Shown here piece by piece: positions 1 to 6,930 of a DNA stretch of 64,000 bases (positions within the stretch are counted from its first letter, which is position 1; every line of letters begins with the position of its first letter). Made by a program: the position numbers and the translations under genes. Source of the stretch: Crenobacter luteus (lineage in GTDB: Bacteria; Pseudomonadota; Gammaproteobacteria; Burkholderiales; Chromobacteriaceae); NCBI RefSeq assembly GCF_004345725.1, contig NZ_SLXG01000014.1:1-64000 (forward strand). Direction: 5' to 3'. The notes beneath the pieces are model-generated. The model saw only the letters and a list, made by a program, of their open reading frames with translations. It ran no database searches and was not told where the DNA came from.

Positions 1-95
1 CTGCTCTTCCGTGAACCGCTTCTTCAAGTCCGTTCTCCTCGTATAAAACGAACTTTACTAAGTTTCAGGTGGCCCTGTTTAGGGGGAGCAGGTCA
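1..95 (-). mobile_element. End of an IS3-family insertion sequence (5' end of orfA)
   Basis: Read on the minus strand, 95-82 gives TGACCTGCTCCCCC, a typical IS3-family (IS407-like) terminal repeat starting with TGA. At about 27-1 a TTG start opens a frame reading LKKRFTEEQ, the usual beginning of an IS3-group OrfA transposase. The rest of the element lies left of the window, so its length, the other inverted repeat and the target duplication cannot be seen. It abuts the truncated phage gene J directly, so it is the likely cause of that truncation. Confidence 0.8.
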
Positions 96-430
96 GTCAC
101 ACCAAGGCCCGCCCGTTGACCGACTTGGTGGAAGTTTTGGCACCGCAGCCGGTGGACTACGTGGTAGATGCCCAGCTCACGCTCTACACCGATGCCGACG
201 CGACATCGGCGGGAGCATTGCTGCAGGCCGCCGCCGAGAAGCACGTCAGCACGCTGGCGGCGAAGCTGGGCCGCGACATCGTTCCCAGCCAGTTGGTGGC
301 TGCTCTATCGGTGCCAGGCGTGTACCGCGTCGAGCTGCTGGAACCGGCAGCCGTTCGCTCGCTCGCACCCCATGAGTGGGCGCGCTGCACGGCCATCAAC
401 GTCCGTGTGACGGGGAGGAGTGATGGCTAA
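96..430 (+). pseudogene. Phage baseplate assembly protein J, C-terminal fragment cut by the IS element
   Basis: The open frame continues upstream of any start codon to the IS end and reads ARPLTDLVEVLAPQPVDY, which resembles the C-terminal third of P2 gpJ (family knowledge). P2 gpJ is about 300 residues; only about 110 remain here. The TTG at 116 could be called as a start, but the homologous reading runs through it. Its stop overlaps the start of the next gene by 8 nt, the usual J-I arrangement of P2-like phages. The baseplate is unlikely to be assembled from this fragment, so the prophage is probably defective. Confidence 0.75.
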
Positions 431-1283
431 CTGGACGCCGCGCCCAACCGGGCTGCTCCCCGACTCGCTGGCGCACGATAGCCGGCTGGCGGCTTTCGAC
501 GCCTTGCTTTCGCGCATCCAGCAGCTGGACACCGCGCCGACCCTGGTCAATCTGGTGGACAGCGTCAGCAGCGAGGCGCTGCCAGCCCTGGGCGAGCAGT
601 TCCACGTCATGGGTCACGAAGGCTGGTATTTGGCCAGCACCGACGAACAACGCCGGGCGCTGATCAAGCGCGCCATAGAGCTGCACCGCTACCGTGGTAC
701 CCGCTATGCCCTGGATGAGGTGTTGGCCATCTTCGGCGTGACGGCCGAACTGGCCGAATGGTGGCAGCAAAACCCACCGGCCACCCCGTACACCTTCGAT
801 CTGCTGCTGTGGGTGAACGACAACCTGCTGCCAGGGCAGCCCATCCTTACCGCCGGGCTATACGACAGCCTCCGGCGTATGGTCGACGTCGTGAAGCCTG
901 CACGGAGCGGCTACGGCTTCAAGGTGGGCGTGCGCTTCGACCAGCCCGCCTGGTCGCTGGCCAACGCCCAGGAAGCCGCCGCCGTCGGCCGCTGGGCCGG
1001 CGACGCCCAGGCCGTGCAGCCGACGCCGGCCGCGCAGCCGCTGCGCCTGGCCAGCTCCGTGGCCACCACCGCCACTTGCCGCAATGCCGCCGAGCCGCTG
1101 GCCGTGCAGCCAACATCTGCGGAGCAGCCGCTGCGCGCCGCCAACGTCCAGCAGGCGCATGCCGTGACGCGCCTGTTGGCCGAGCCGCAGCCGGTACAGC
1201 CGGCCCCCGCAACCAACGCCGTGCGGCTCGCCTCGGCCTGCCGCCCGCTGTCCGTTCTACGTGTTTCGATGGAGGTTCAATGA
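423..1283 (+). CDS. P2 gpI-type phage tail protein I
   Basis: A 286-residue protein. Residues 1-190 match the phage tail protein I family: it opens LLPDSLAHDSRLAAFDALL and has the motif HRYRGTRYALDEVL near residue 80. In P2, gpI sits at the baseplate. The C-terminal 100 residues are an Ala/Pro/Val-rich degenerate repeat (AVQP-T/A-xAxPLR, at least four times) not typical of P2 gpI. ATG at 423 is chosen over GTG at 420 because GGGGAGGAG ends two bases before it. A single copy of the window-wide 10-mer lies at 1175-1184, the only one in the prophage. Confidence 0.85.
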   Translation: MANWTPRPTGLLPDSLAHDSRLAAFDALLSRIQQLDTAPTLVNLVDSVSSEALPALGEQFHVMGHEGWYLASTDEQRRALIKRAIELHRYRGTRYALDEVLAIFGVTAELAEWWQQNPPATPYTFDLLLWVNDNLLPGQPILTAGLYDSLRRMVDVVKPARSGYGFKVGVRFDQPAWSLANAQEAAAVGRWAGDAQAVQPTPAAQPLRLASSVATTATCRNAAEPLAVQPTSAEQPLRAANVQQAHAVTRLLAEPQPVQPAPATNAVRLASACRPLSVLRVSMEVQ

Positions 1284-1783
1284 GCACGCCACTACTGCCG
1301 ACGATTCTGGAAGTCGGTCTCAACGCGATCTGGCGCGCCGGCAATGACGGCCTGGCTGCCCAGATCACCCACATCGCCCTGGGCGACATGGGCTACACGC
1401 CCAACCAGGGCCAGACCGGTCTGCGCTCCGAGCGCGCCCGCTACCCGGTGGCGGATGGCAAGCGCGTCAGTTCGCGCCAGATTCACCTGACCGCCTTGGC
1501 CGCCGGCAACACCGAGTTCTGGGTGCGCGAAGTCGGCTTCGTGCTGGCTGACGGCACGATGCTCGCCGTCTGGAGCGATCAGAACAAACCGCTCGCGTAC
1601 AAAGCGGCCGGCGTCGATCTGCTACTGGCCTATGACTTGACGCTATCAGCGGTACCGGCGGACAGCGTGGCGGTGCAGTCCACCGGCGCCGGTCTGTCGC
1701 TGGCAATGGCCGGCGAGTACGCCTCACTGGCCAACGCCATGGTCAAGTTGCAGCGCCTCGTCATCAAACCCTACCTGCAATAA
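1280..1783 (+). CDS. Phage tail fibre protein, gpH N-terminal-type
   Basis: 167 residues, with ATG overlapping the stop of the tail I gene (ATGA) and GGAGG 5 nt upstream. The sequence (ITHIALGDMGYTP near residue 30, EFWVREVGFVLADGT near residue 80) is typical of the N-terminal, baseplate-attaching domain of P2-like tail fibres. It ends after the fibre-attachment domain without the long collagen-like shaft of P2 gpH, so the distal fibre may be supplied by the next gene. The frame stays open far upstream, but that part is only a shadow of gene I. Confidence 0.8.
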   Translation: MSTPLLPTILEVGLNAIWRAGNDGLAAQITHIALGDMGYTPNQGQTGLRSERARYPVADGKRVSSRQIHLTALAAGNTEFWVREVGFVLADGTMLAVWSDQNKPLAYKAAGVDLLLAYDLTLSAVPADSVAVQSTGAGLSLAMAGEYASLANAMVKLQRLVIKPYLQ

Positions 1784-1795
1784 AGGAGAAGCCCT

Positions 1796-2605
1796 ATGAG
1801 CCTGGAATCCCAAATCGCCGCGCTGGTCGACTCGACCACCGCCCTGACCCAAGAGGTCGCCAATAAGCAGGCACACGTCGATGCTCGCGTCACCGCCAAG
1901 ATTGCCGATCTAGACAACTGGCGTGCGGGCCATCTGGATGAGCATCCGGCCATCGCTGTCAACTTCAACGCCAGCCTTACCGCGCTCGGCGGTACGGAAC
2001 CACAGCAATTGCCGCTGGCAATGGGAGTGCATGCTGGTGGTGACTTCTGGGGTAAGTTTGACGTCACCATCATCCCGGTGCGAACTGGCGAAGATCCGAC
2101 CACCCGCCCGCCGGTGGTGCGTGAACTCCTTCAATACATGGGCTGCGACCGCCAGCACTTTTCGGCCAAGTTCAACATCGTCCAGCTCACGATCAAGAGC
2201 ATCGCCGCAGGGTTCGGGCCGTACGTTTTTCATATTCCGTACCAGCACGTCAAGGTAAGTGAGTTCACCAGTGTGGTGATGTACCACAAGGTGGTCGGCG
2301 GGGCGGATTGGGGTTGGACGGACAGTGCAAAAAAAGGTGTGTGGAATCAGGTCACCCACCATTTCAGCTCGAACAACGCGGGCGAATACGTCCACGTCGA
2401 TATCGGCGTCGGTGGTGCACCAGCCGTGGGCGACACCCTCTACCTCGCGCTGCCGCAAATTGTGCCCGGCAAGTGGAACCCACAGCATCGTGCCCCGCAG
2501 ATGTACAACATCTTCGACCTGATCCTGGACGTGGCCGCCAGTGGTACGCCGCCTGCCGGCATGCTGGGCGGCGTCTTCGCAGGCATCACCAATACCAATC
2601 GCTAA
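1796..2605 (+). CDS. Putative phage tail fibre/receptor-binding protein
   Basis: 269 residues starting with ATG behind AAGGAG (1783-1788), 12 nt after the tail-fibre gene. The first 50 residues are a predicted alpha-helical, Ala-rich segment that could trimerise. The remainder is rich in Gly, Val and aromatics, as in beta-structured fibre tips. I do not recognise a named family. Its place between the gpH-like protein and a tail assembly chaperone is where P2-like phages keep the distal fibre, so a receptor-binding role is inferred from context. Confidence 0.6.
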   Translation: MSLESQIAALVDSTTALTQEVANKQAHVDARVTAKIADLDNWRAGHLDEHPAIAVNFNASLTALGGTEPQQLPLAMGVHAGGDFWGKFDVTIIPVRTGEDPTTRPPVVRELLQYMGCDRQHFSAKFNIVQLTIKSIAAGFGPYVFHIPYQHVKVSEFTSVVMYHKVVGGADWGWTDSAKKGVWNQVTHHFSSNNAGEYVHVDIGVGGAPAVGDTLYLALPQIVPGKWNPQHRAPQMYNIFDLILDVAASGTPPAGMLGGVFAGITNTNR

Positions 2606-2615
2606 GGACTGAACC

Positions 2616-2888
2616 ATGCAACAACTGCAGAAGAGCCACTCTGATCAGCGCGACGAGCACACCCTGATCATGACCGCCACCGGGCTGGCTTCGCCCGCCG
2701 AACTGCGGGCACAGGCACTGCGTGCCGAGCGCAACCGCCGGCTGAACGAGTGCGACTGGACCCAGCTGTCCGACGCACCGCTGACCGCTGAGCAGAAAGC
2801 CGCCTGGGCCAGCTACCGCCAGGCGTTGCGCGACGTGCCGGAAGCCGCCGCTGACCTCGATAACGTCGTATGGCCGGTGCAGCCGTGA
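2616..2888 (+). CDS. Phage tail-fibre assembly chaperone-like protein
   Basis: 90 residues. The stretch RAERNRRLNECDWTQLSDAP followed by LTAEQKAAWASYRQALRD is diagnostic of the small phage tail assembly chaperone family often found immediately after tail-fibre genes. It is short, acidic and helical, with no membrane segment. It overlaps the next reading frame by 19 nt. The N-terminal 30 residues are not conserved in the family as I know it. Confidence 0.7.
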   Translation: MQQLQKSHSDQRDEHTLIMTATGLASPAELRAQALRAERNRRLNECDWTQLSDAPLTAEQKAAWASYRQALRDVPEAAADLDNVVWPVQP

Positions 2889-3250
2889 GATTGCCCCACC
2901 TGGTGATCTACACCGACCGCCTGCCCTCCGGGGTAGGCGGCACGGCCAACGACCCGATCGTGCGCATCCGTCCCGAGTACCGCGCCGACGCCGGCATCCA
3001 CGCCCACGAGTACGAGCACGTTCGCCAGTGGTACCAGGAGGGCGTGGTGGGCATGGCGCTGGTGGCGCTGCTCGCGCTGGTGGGCGGCACCCACTGGTCC
3101 CTGGCACTGGCGATCGCACCGGCCGGCATGGCCACGCACTCGCTGGCCTACGCCCTGTGGGCACGGCATCGGCTGTGGTGTGAGGTGCAGGCGTACCAGG
3201 TGCAGATGCGGCACGGTCTGAGTCTGGACGATGCCGTCGCTCGGCTATGA
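2870..3250 (+). CDS. Phage protein with HAHEYEH metal-binding-like motif
   Basis: 126 residues if started at ATG 2870, or 121 from GTG 2885. It carries HAHEYEHVRQW near residue 45, resembling an HExxH zinc-protease helix although the spacing is HEYEH. This is followed by two adjacent hydrophobic segments (about 60-95). Similar short proteins occur beside tail genes in P2-like prophages and are usually left hypothetical. Membrane location and metal binding are inferences from sequence. It could act in lysis or host envelope modification, but nothing here proves it. Confidence 0.6.
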   Translation: MAGAAVRLPHLVIYTDRLPSGVGGTANDPIVRIRPEYRADAGIHAHEYEHVRQWYQEGVVGMALVALLALVGGTHWSLALAIAPAGMATHSLAYALWARHRLWCEVQAYQVQMRHGLSLDDAVARL

Positions 3251-3325
3251 GTCCCCGCTACAAGTTGGGATCGCACTACAACGACGCGCGCCGTTTGTTG
3301 AGCGCGTAGGAAGAGAAGACAGCGA

Positions 3326-3353
3326 CCGGGAGGGTGTTGGAGCACCCTCCCGG
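3326..3353. repeat. Perfect 11-bp hairpin in the com upstream region
   Basis: CCGGGAGGGTG (3326-3336) pairs perfectly with CACCCTCCCGG (3343-3353) around the loop TTGGAG. No T-run follows on either strand, so it is not a standard intrinsic terminator. It sits in the 211-bp gap between the HEYEH gene and com. The rest of that gap shows no convincing gene. It may end late-gene transcription or regulate com. Confidence 0.5.
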
Positions 3354-3461
3354 CCAGCTGACCCGCAGACCATAGCTGCAAGTCATCCCGAGGCTGCCGC
3401 CTTCAGCGCTGAAAGCGCGGCAAGTCTAGCGGAATAATTGACACCCGATAAGGGCTTGCAG

Positions 3462-3677
3462 ATGTTTAACGTTGAAATTCGCTGTGGCCAGTGTGGCCGC
3501 AAACTGGCCTCTGGCCGCTATATCGAACTGACCATCAAGTGCCCGCGCTGTCGGGCCATGAACCATTTGAAGGCCGAGAGCCTCCCCTCCGAGCGCCCAG
3601 GAGCGCCACAACAAGGAGACGACGATGGACGCCAGTCCGATCATCCCTTGGCTGGGCGGCAAACGACGCCTGGCTGA
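3462..3677 (+). CDS. com: Com-like zinc-finger translational regulator
   Basis: 71 residues. Two knuckles, CGQC at about 9-12 and CPRC at about 28-31, reproduce the layout of phage Mu Com, which binds the mom mRNA and opens its ribosome site. The ATG at 3462 is preferred to upstream in-frame TTG codons because it begins just before the conserved core. The gene overlaps the following methyltransferase start (3625) by 53 nt, as com overlaps mom in Mu. The Com fold and arrangement are clear; regulation of this particular methyltransferase is inferred. Confidence 0.8.
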   Translation: MFNVEIRCGQCGRKLASGRYIELTIKCPRCRAMNHLKAESLPSERPGAPQQGDDDGRQSDHPLAGRQTTPG

Positions 3678-4419
3678 CAAGCTGTTACCCCTGTTCCCGA
3701 AACACGAGTGCTATGTGGAACTGTTCTGCGGTGGCGCGGCACTGTACTTCCTGCGCCACGTCCCCGCGCCGGTCGAGGTGCTGAATGATGTGAACGGGGA
3801 ATTGGTGAATTTATATAGGGTGGTGCAGAGCCACATGGAGGAGTTCGTCCGGCAGTTCAAGTGGGCACTGAGCAGCCGCGAGGTGTTCAAGTGGCAGCAG
3901 ATGACCCGCCCGGAGACCCTGACCGATATCCAGCGCGCGGCGCGTTTTTTCTACCTGCAGCACCATGCGTTTGGCGGCAAAGTGGCTGGCCAGAACTACG
4001 GCACAGCCACCACCGCGCCTATGATCAACCTCTGCAGGATCGAAGAAAACCTCAGTGCAGCGCATCTGCGGTTGGCTGGCACCAACGTCGAGCACCTTTC
4101 GTGGCAGGACTGCCTGAAGCGCTATGGCCGTCCGCATACCTTCTTCTATGCCGATCCGCCGTACTGGCAAACCGAAGGCTACGGCGTGCCTTTCGAGTTC
4201 GACCAATACCTGCAGCTGGCCGAGGCAATGCGGACTTGCAAGGGGAAGGTGATGGTCAGCATCAATGACCACCCCGACATTCGGGCGGCGTTCAAGGGTT
4301 TCTGGATGGAAGGGCTGGACATCAAGTACAGCACCGGCAACGCCCACGGCGCACCCGAAACCAGCCGGGAGCTGGTGATTACCAACCGGGAGCCTGAGGC
4401 GCTGGGCGGGTTATTCTAA
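3625..4419 (+). CDS. D12-class DNA adenine N6-methyltransferase (phage Dam-like)
   Basis: 264 residues. It begins IIPWLGGKRRLADKLLPLFP, with the family SAM-binding motif. FCGGAALYF follows at about 33-41, and the catalytic DPPY is at about 178 (FFYADPPYW). These are the three landmarks of D12/Dam-type adenine methylases, which protect phage DNA from host restriction or adjust regulation. AAGGAG lies 8 nt before ATG 3625. The start lies inside com, suggesting translational coupling or Com-controlled translation. Target sequence cannot be told from the protein alone. Confidence 0.88.
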   Translation: MDASPIIPWLGGKRRLADKLLPLFPKHECYVELFCGGAALYFLRHVPAPVEVLNDVNGELVNLYRVVQSHMEEFVRQFKWALSSREVFKWQQMTRPETLTDIQRAARFFYLQHHAFGGKVAGQNYGTATTAPMINLCRIEENLSAAHLRLAGTNVEHLSWQDCLKRYGRPHTFFYADPPYWQTEGYGVPFEFDQYLQLAEAMRTCKGKVMVSINDHPDIRAAFKGFWMEGLDIKYSTGNAHGAPETSRELVITNREPEALGGLF

Positions 4420-4784
4420 AAACAAAACCCCAATAATATTCTACCTGAAAAGCCTTGCACGCCAAGGCCAGAAGCAACAAGCCCCGCATTGCGCGGGGCT
4501 TCGTGACAATTAACGCGCAAATCCGGTGCGGCGTGGTGTTAAGCTGTGGTGCCAAAACTAGCGCAAACGGGTGCCAAAATGCGCGCCGCGTTACAGGTGT
4601 GCGTAGACAGCCGATGCACTTGGCGCGGGAAGCAGCGAGCAGGGTCGCCAGGGGCGCGGGGCCGTGCGCGGACGGAAGGCGGCGCATGATAACCACCCAG
4701 CAACGGGGATGGCTCGGTATAGAGAGAGGCGCGACGGGCGGAAACGTCGGATGGGAAACAGAATCAGCTTGGGTGGGCTGATAA
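4420..4784. other. Prophage-end intergenic stretch with one weak hairpin
   Basis: No supported gene. A hairpin AAGCCCCGC / GCGGGGCTT at 4479-4501 could terminate the methyltransferase transcript, although only a short T-run follows. A minus-strand frame over 4379-4945 is Pro/Ser/Arg-rich, overlaps the methyltransferase end and looks like chance. Confidence 0.5.
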
Positions 4785-4955
4785 GGCAAGCACTTGGGCC
4801 GCCCCGAGAAAGCTGCCGTTGAGCAGGTGGCGGAGCCGAGGCGGGCAGGGGTCAGTATTTCGCAGGCGGCAGCCCGGCTCGGCGTCCCGGAAAGTACGGT
4901 CAAGGCTCTCACTTCCGAGACTCGCCGGAGCGGAATATTAGACACGATTGTCTAA
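4785..4955 (+). pseudogene. C-terminal remnant of a serine site-specific recombinase
   Basis: After an in-frame stop at 4782-4784 the frame reads GKHLGRPEKAAVEQVAE and then GVSISQAAARLGVPESTVKA, ending at TAA 4953-4955. A GKxLGRP hinge followed by a helix-turn-helix is the C-terminal DNA-binding tail of Gin/Hin/Tn3-resolvase-type serine recombinases. The catalytic domain with its serine is missing and no start codon is suitable, so it is a relic. Such invertases flip tail-fibre segments in Mu- and P2-like phages, fitting the prophage setting. A transposase OrfA remnant is the alternative. Confidence 0.5.
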
Positions 4956-4963
4956 TATTCCGC
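4930..4963. repeat. Perfect 15-bp inverted repeat, candidate recombination or attachment site
   Basis: GCGGAATATTAGACA (4930-4944) and TGTCTAATATTCCGC (4949-4963) are exact inverse complements separated by CGAT. The site overlaps the end of the recombinase remnant and lies between the prophage and the tRNA. It is notably AT-rich for this genome. No T-run follows, so it is not an obvious terminator. A recombinase-binding or prophage junction role is inference. Confidence 0.55.
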
Positions 4964-4979
4964 CTAAAACCCCGCACGC

Positions 4980-5010
4980 AAAACGGGCCTTGCATTGCTG
5001 CAAGGCCCGT
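4980..5010 (-). terminator. Intrinsic terminator of tRNA-Thr
   Basis: A perfect 12-bp stem (ACGGGCCTTGCA at 4983-4994, TGCAAGGCCCGT at 4999-5010, loop TTGC) followed on the minus strand by TTTT. It lies 7 nt downstream of the tRNA 3' end. Confidence 0.85.
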
Positions 5011-5016
5011 CGTATC

Positions 5017-5092
5017 TGGTGCCGGCGAAAGGAGTCGAACCCTCGACCTTCTGATTACAAGTCAGCTGCTCTACCAACTGAGCTACGCCGGC
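5017..5092 (-). tRNA. tRNA-Thr (anticodon UGU)
   Basis: Minus-strand sequence folds as a tRNA: acceptor GCCGGCG (from 5092) pairs with CGCCGGC (ending 5021). The D arm contains GCTCAGTTGGTAGAGC, the anticodon arm is CTGACTTGTAATCAG (anticodon TGT), and the T arm contains GGTTCGACTCC. Discriminator A and an encoded CCA (5019-5017) end the gene. It borders the prophage remnant, and tRNA genes are common phage attachment sites; no second att copy is visible in the window. Confidence 0.97.
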
Positions 5093-5103
5093 GAAGGAGG
5101 CGG

Positions 5104-5133
5104 ATTATCGCCCAGTTACGTCATATGCCGCAA
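5104..5133 (-). promoter_or_regulatory. Candidate promoter of tRNA-Thr
   Basis: On the minus strand TTGCGG (5133-5128) and GATAAT (5109-5104) are 18 bp apart, with the -10 box 11 nt before the tRNA 5' end. The -35 partly overlaps the intergenic end of the neighbouring basic-protein gene. Matches are fair rather than strong. Confidence 0.45.
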
Positions 5134-5136
5134 GCC

Positions 5137-5877
5137 TCAGCGCCCGGATTTGCTCACCCGGTGCAGGGTCTGCACCCTTGACTTGGCCGTTGCGGCCGAC
5201 CTGGCCGGGCGCTGCTTCTGTTGCGGGCGCACCTTTTGGCTGCGCACGACACGTTTGGGCTTGGCCGCGACGCGCGCCGGCGTGGCCGATTTCTTTTGCA
5301 TGCTTGCCGGGCCGGCCGCGCGCAGCTTGCGCGCCGTCGCCTTTTGGGTGGCGGTCCCCCGGTTGCCGATGGCGTGCGTGGGGCGGGCGGTGCGCTTCGA
5401 CGCCTGCAGCGGGCGGGCGGATCCCGCGGCCTTCGACGTCGGCTGCTTGCCCTCGTGGCGGCGGGACGTCGCCTGGGTGGCGATGCGGCCGCGCTTGCCG
5501 TCCTTCGCCTTGATCGCGACCGGACGGCTAACGCCTCGCGCTCTCGGTTTGAGCGACGGACTCACGCTCGACGGTCGTTTCTTGCCGGCCACCGGGCGGG
5601 GCGAGGCCTTGTGGTCGCGTTTTGTTGCCCGGTCGGCCCGTTTCGGGCCCGACGTGGTCGTCCGGACGGGCCGGGGCTCGGCTTGCACCTTGCGAACCGG
5701 GGTGGCCGCCGGCTGGGGCGCCGGGGCAGCGGCCCGGTTGGCCTTGGCGCGCGCCGGCGCTCTGGGCTGGAAGTCGCCAGGCAGCGGCGCGTCCTCGAGG
5801 GTGGCCTGGGCCGGTGCGGCAAGGCAGAGGCCGAGCAGCCCCAGCGCGCACAGGCGTCGGAATGCGTTGAAAGTCAT
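5137..5877 (-). CDS. Exported Ala/Arg/Lys-rich basic protein of unknown function
   Basis: 246 residues from ATG 5877, which gives a clean signal peptide (FRRLCALGLLGLCLAAPAQA, cut after AQA near residue 25). After a short acidic stretch the mature part is low-complexity: Ala, Arg, Lys, Pro, Thr and Ser dominate, with histone H1-like KK/AxKP patterns and no cysteine. The predicted charge is strongly positive. No domain is recognised. It could bind nucleic acid, lipopolysaccharide or peptidoglycan outside the inner membrane. It is a single gene converging on the tRNA. Confidence 0.7.
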   Translation of the reverse strand: MTFNAFRRLCALGLLGLCLAAPAQATLEDAPLPGDFQPRAPARAKANRAAAPAPQPAATPVRKVQAEPRPVRTTTSGPKRADRATKRDHKASPRPVAGKKRPSSVSPSLKPRARGVSRPVAIKAKDGKRGRIATQATSRRHEGKQPTSKAAGSARPLQASKRTARPTHAIGNRGTATQKATARKLRAAGPASMQKKSATPARVAAKPKRVVRSQKVRPQQKQRPARSAATAKSRVQTLHRVSKSGR

Positions 5878-6015
5878 GATGGGGGCGTAGTCGTATACAA
5901 TCGGCAATTACAGGATGGGCTGTGTTTTTTATATTAACATGGAAAGGCTTTGCGCCCGACTGGGCGCAGCCCATGAGAATCGATACCGATCGACGAATTA
6001 CGAGGGGGAATCCGC

Positions 6016-6807
6016 ATGATTTTGCAAAAGAAATGGGTACTTGCCGGCGTGGTGGCCGCGGCGCTCGCCGTGACGGCCTGCAGCAAGAAAGAGGAAGCGC
6101 CGGCTGCCGGTGCGGCGGGCGAGGCGCGCGAATACATCGTCGGCAGCGACGCCGCGTACGCGCCGTTCGAGTTCCAGAACGACAAGAACGAAGTGGTCGG
6201 CTTCTCGGTCGAGGTGCTGTCCGCGGTGGCGGAAAAGGGTGGCTTCAAGGTCCGCTTCCTGAACACGCCGTGGGAGGGCATTTTCGCAACGCTTGACCAG
6301 GGCGACCGCGACATCATTTCCTCGTCGGTGACCATTACCGACCAGCGCAAGCAGAGCATGGACTTTTCCGAGCCTTACTTCGAGGCGCGCCAGCTGATCG
6401 CCGTCGGCAAGGGTGTCGGCGACGTCAAGTCCTTCCAGGACCTCAAGAACAAGAAGGTATCGGTGCAGACCGGCACCACCGGCGACGAAGTGGTCCAGAA
6501 GCTGCTCGGCAAAACCAGCCCGAACATCAAGCGCTTCGAAAGCATGCCGCTGGCGCTCAAGGAGCTCGAAAGCGGCGGCGTGCAGGCGTCGGTCGGCGAC
6601 AACGGCGTGGTGATCAACTACGTGAAGAACAACCCGGGCAGCGGCATCGTCACCGTCGAGGACGCGCAGACCTTCGCCCCCGAGTTCTACGGTTTCGCGG
6701 TGAAAAAAGGCAATACCGAGCTGCTGGAGAAGATCAACAAGGGGCTCGCGGCGATCAAGGCCGACGGCACCTACGACCAGATCTACAAGAAATATTTCGG
6801 TAACTGA
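6016..6807 (+). CDS. Amino-acid ABC transporter substrate-binding lipoprotein
   Basis: 263 residues. A lipoprotein signal ends in LAVTAC with the lipid-bearing Cys at 22, followed by a flexible Ala/Glu-rich linker. The body is a family-3 solute-binding protein: YAPFEFQNDKNEVVGFSVEV near 50, DIISSSVTITDQRK near 97 and DFSEPYFEARQLIAV near 115. It captures polar amino acids in the periplasm and hands them to the permease encoded 123 nt downstream. A terminator lies between the two genes, so binding protein is probably made in excess. Substrate (Gln, Arg or His type) cannot be assigned. Confidence 0.9.
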   Translation: MILQKKWVLAGVVAAALAVTACSKKEEAPAAGAAGEAREYIVGSDAAYAPFEFQNDKNEVVGFSVEVLSAVAEKGGFKVRFLNTPWEGIFATLDQGDRDIISSSVTITDQRKQSMDFSEPYFEARQLIAVGKGVGDVKSFQDLKNKKVSVQTGTTGDEVVQKLLGKTSPNIKRFESMPLALKELESGGVQASVGDNGVVINYVKNNPGSGIVTVEDAQTFAPEFYGFAVKKGNTELLEKINKGLAAIKADGTYDQIYKKYFGN

Positions 6808-6815
6808 GCAGGGCC

Positions 6816-6847
6816 CCTTCCCCGGCAAACGCCGGGGAAGGTTTTTT
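6816..6847 (+). terminator. Terminator between binding-protein and permease genes
   Basis: Perfect 11-bp stem CCTTCCCCGGC (6816-6826) / GCCGGGGAAGG (6831-6841), loop AAAC, followed by TTTTTT. It would lower permease expression relative to the binding protein. Confidence 0.9.
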
Positions 6848-6930
6848 CATGACCGCCCGTCCGCCGCGACGGGCCAACGGCGCGCCCGCCGGGCGACGCA
6901 TGACAAGACGATGTTCGTAGGGAGGACATC

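Noticed and set aside
3231-3437. A 68-codon plus-strand frame before com
   Set aside because: Overlaps the preceding gene, spans the perfect hairpin and has low-complexity Ala/Ser content with no ribosome site.
4379-4945. A 188-codon minus-strand open frame across the methylase end and intergenic DNA
   Set aside because: It overlaps the end of the methyltransferase gene, is rich in Pro, Ser and Arg as chance frames in GC-rich DNA are, and shows no domain or ribosome site.
4930-4963. Inverted repeat considered as a dif-like site
   Set aside because: It has no XerC/XerD arm similarity, while 19457-19484 matches dif closely.
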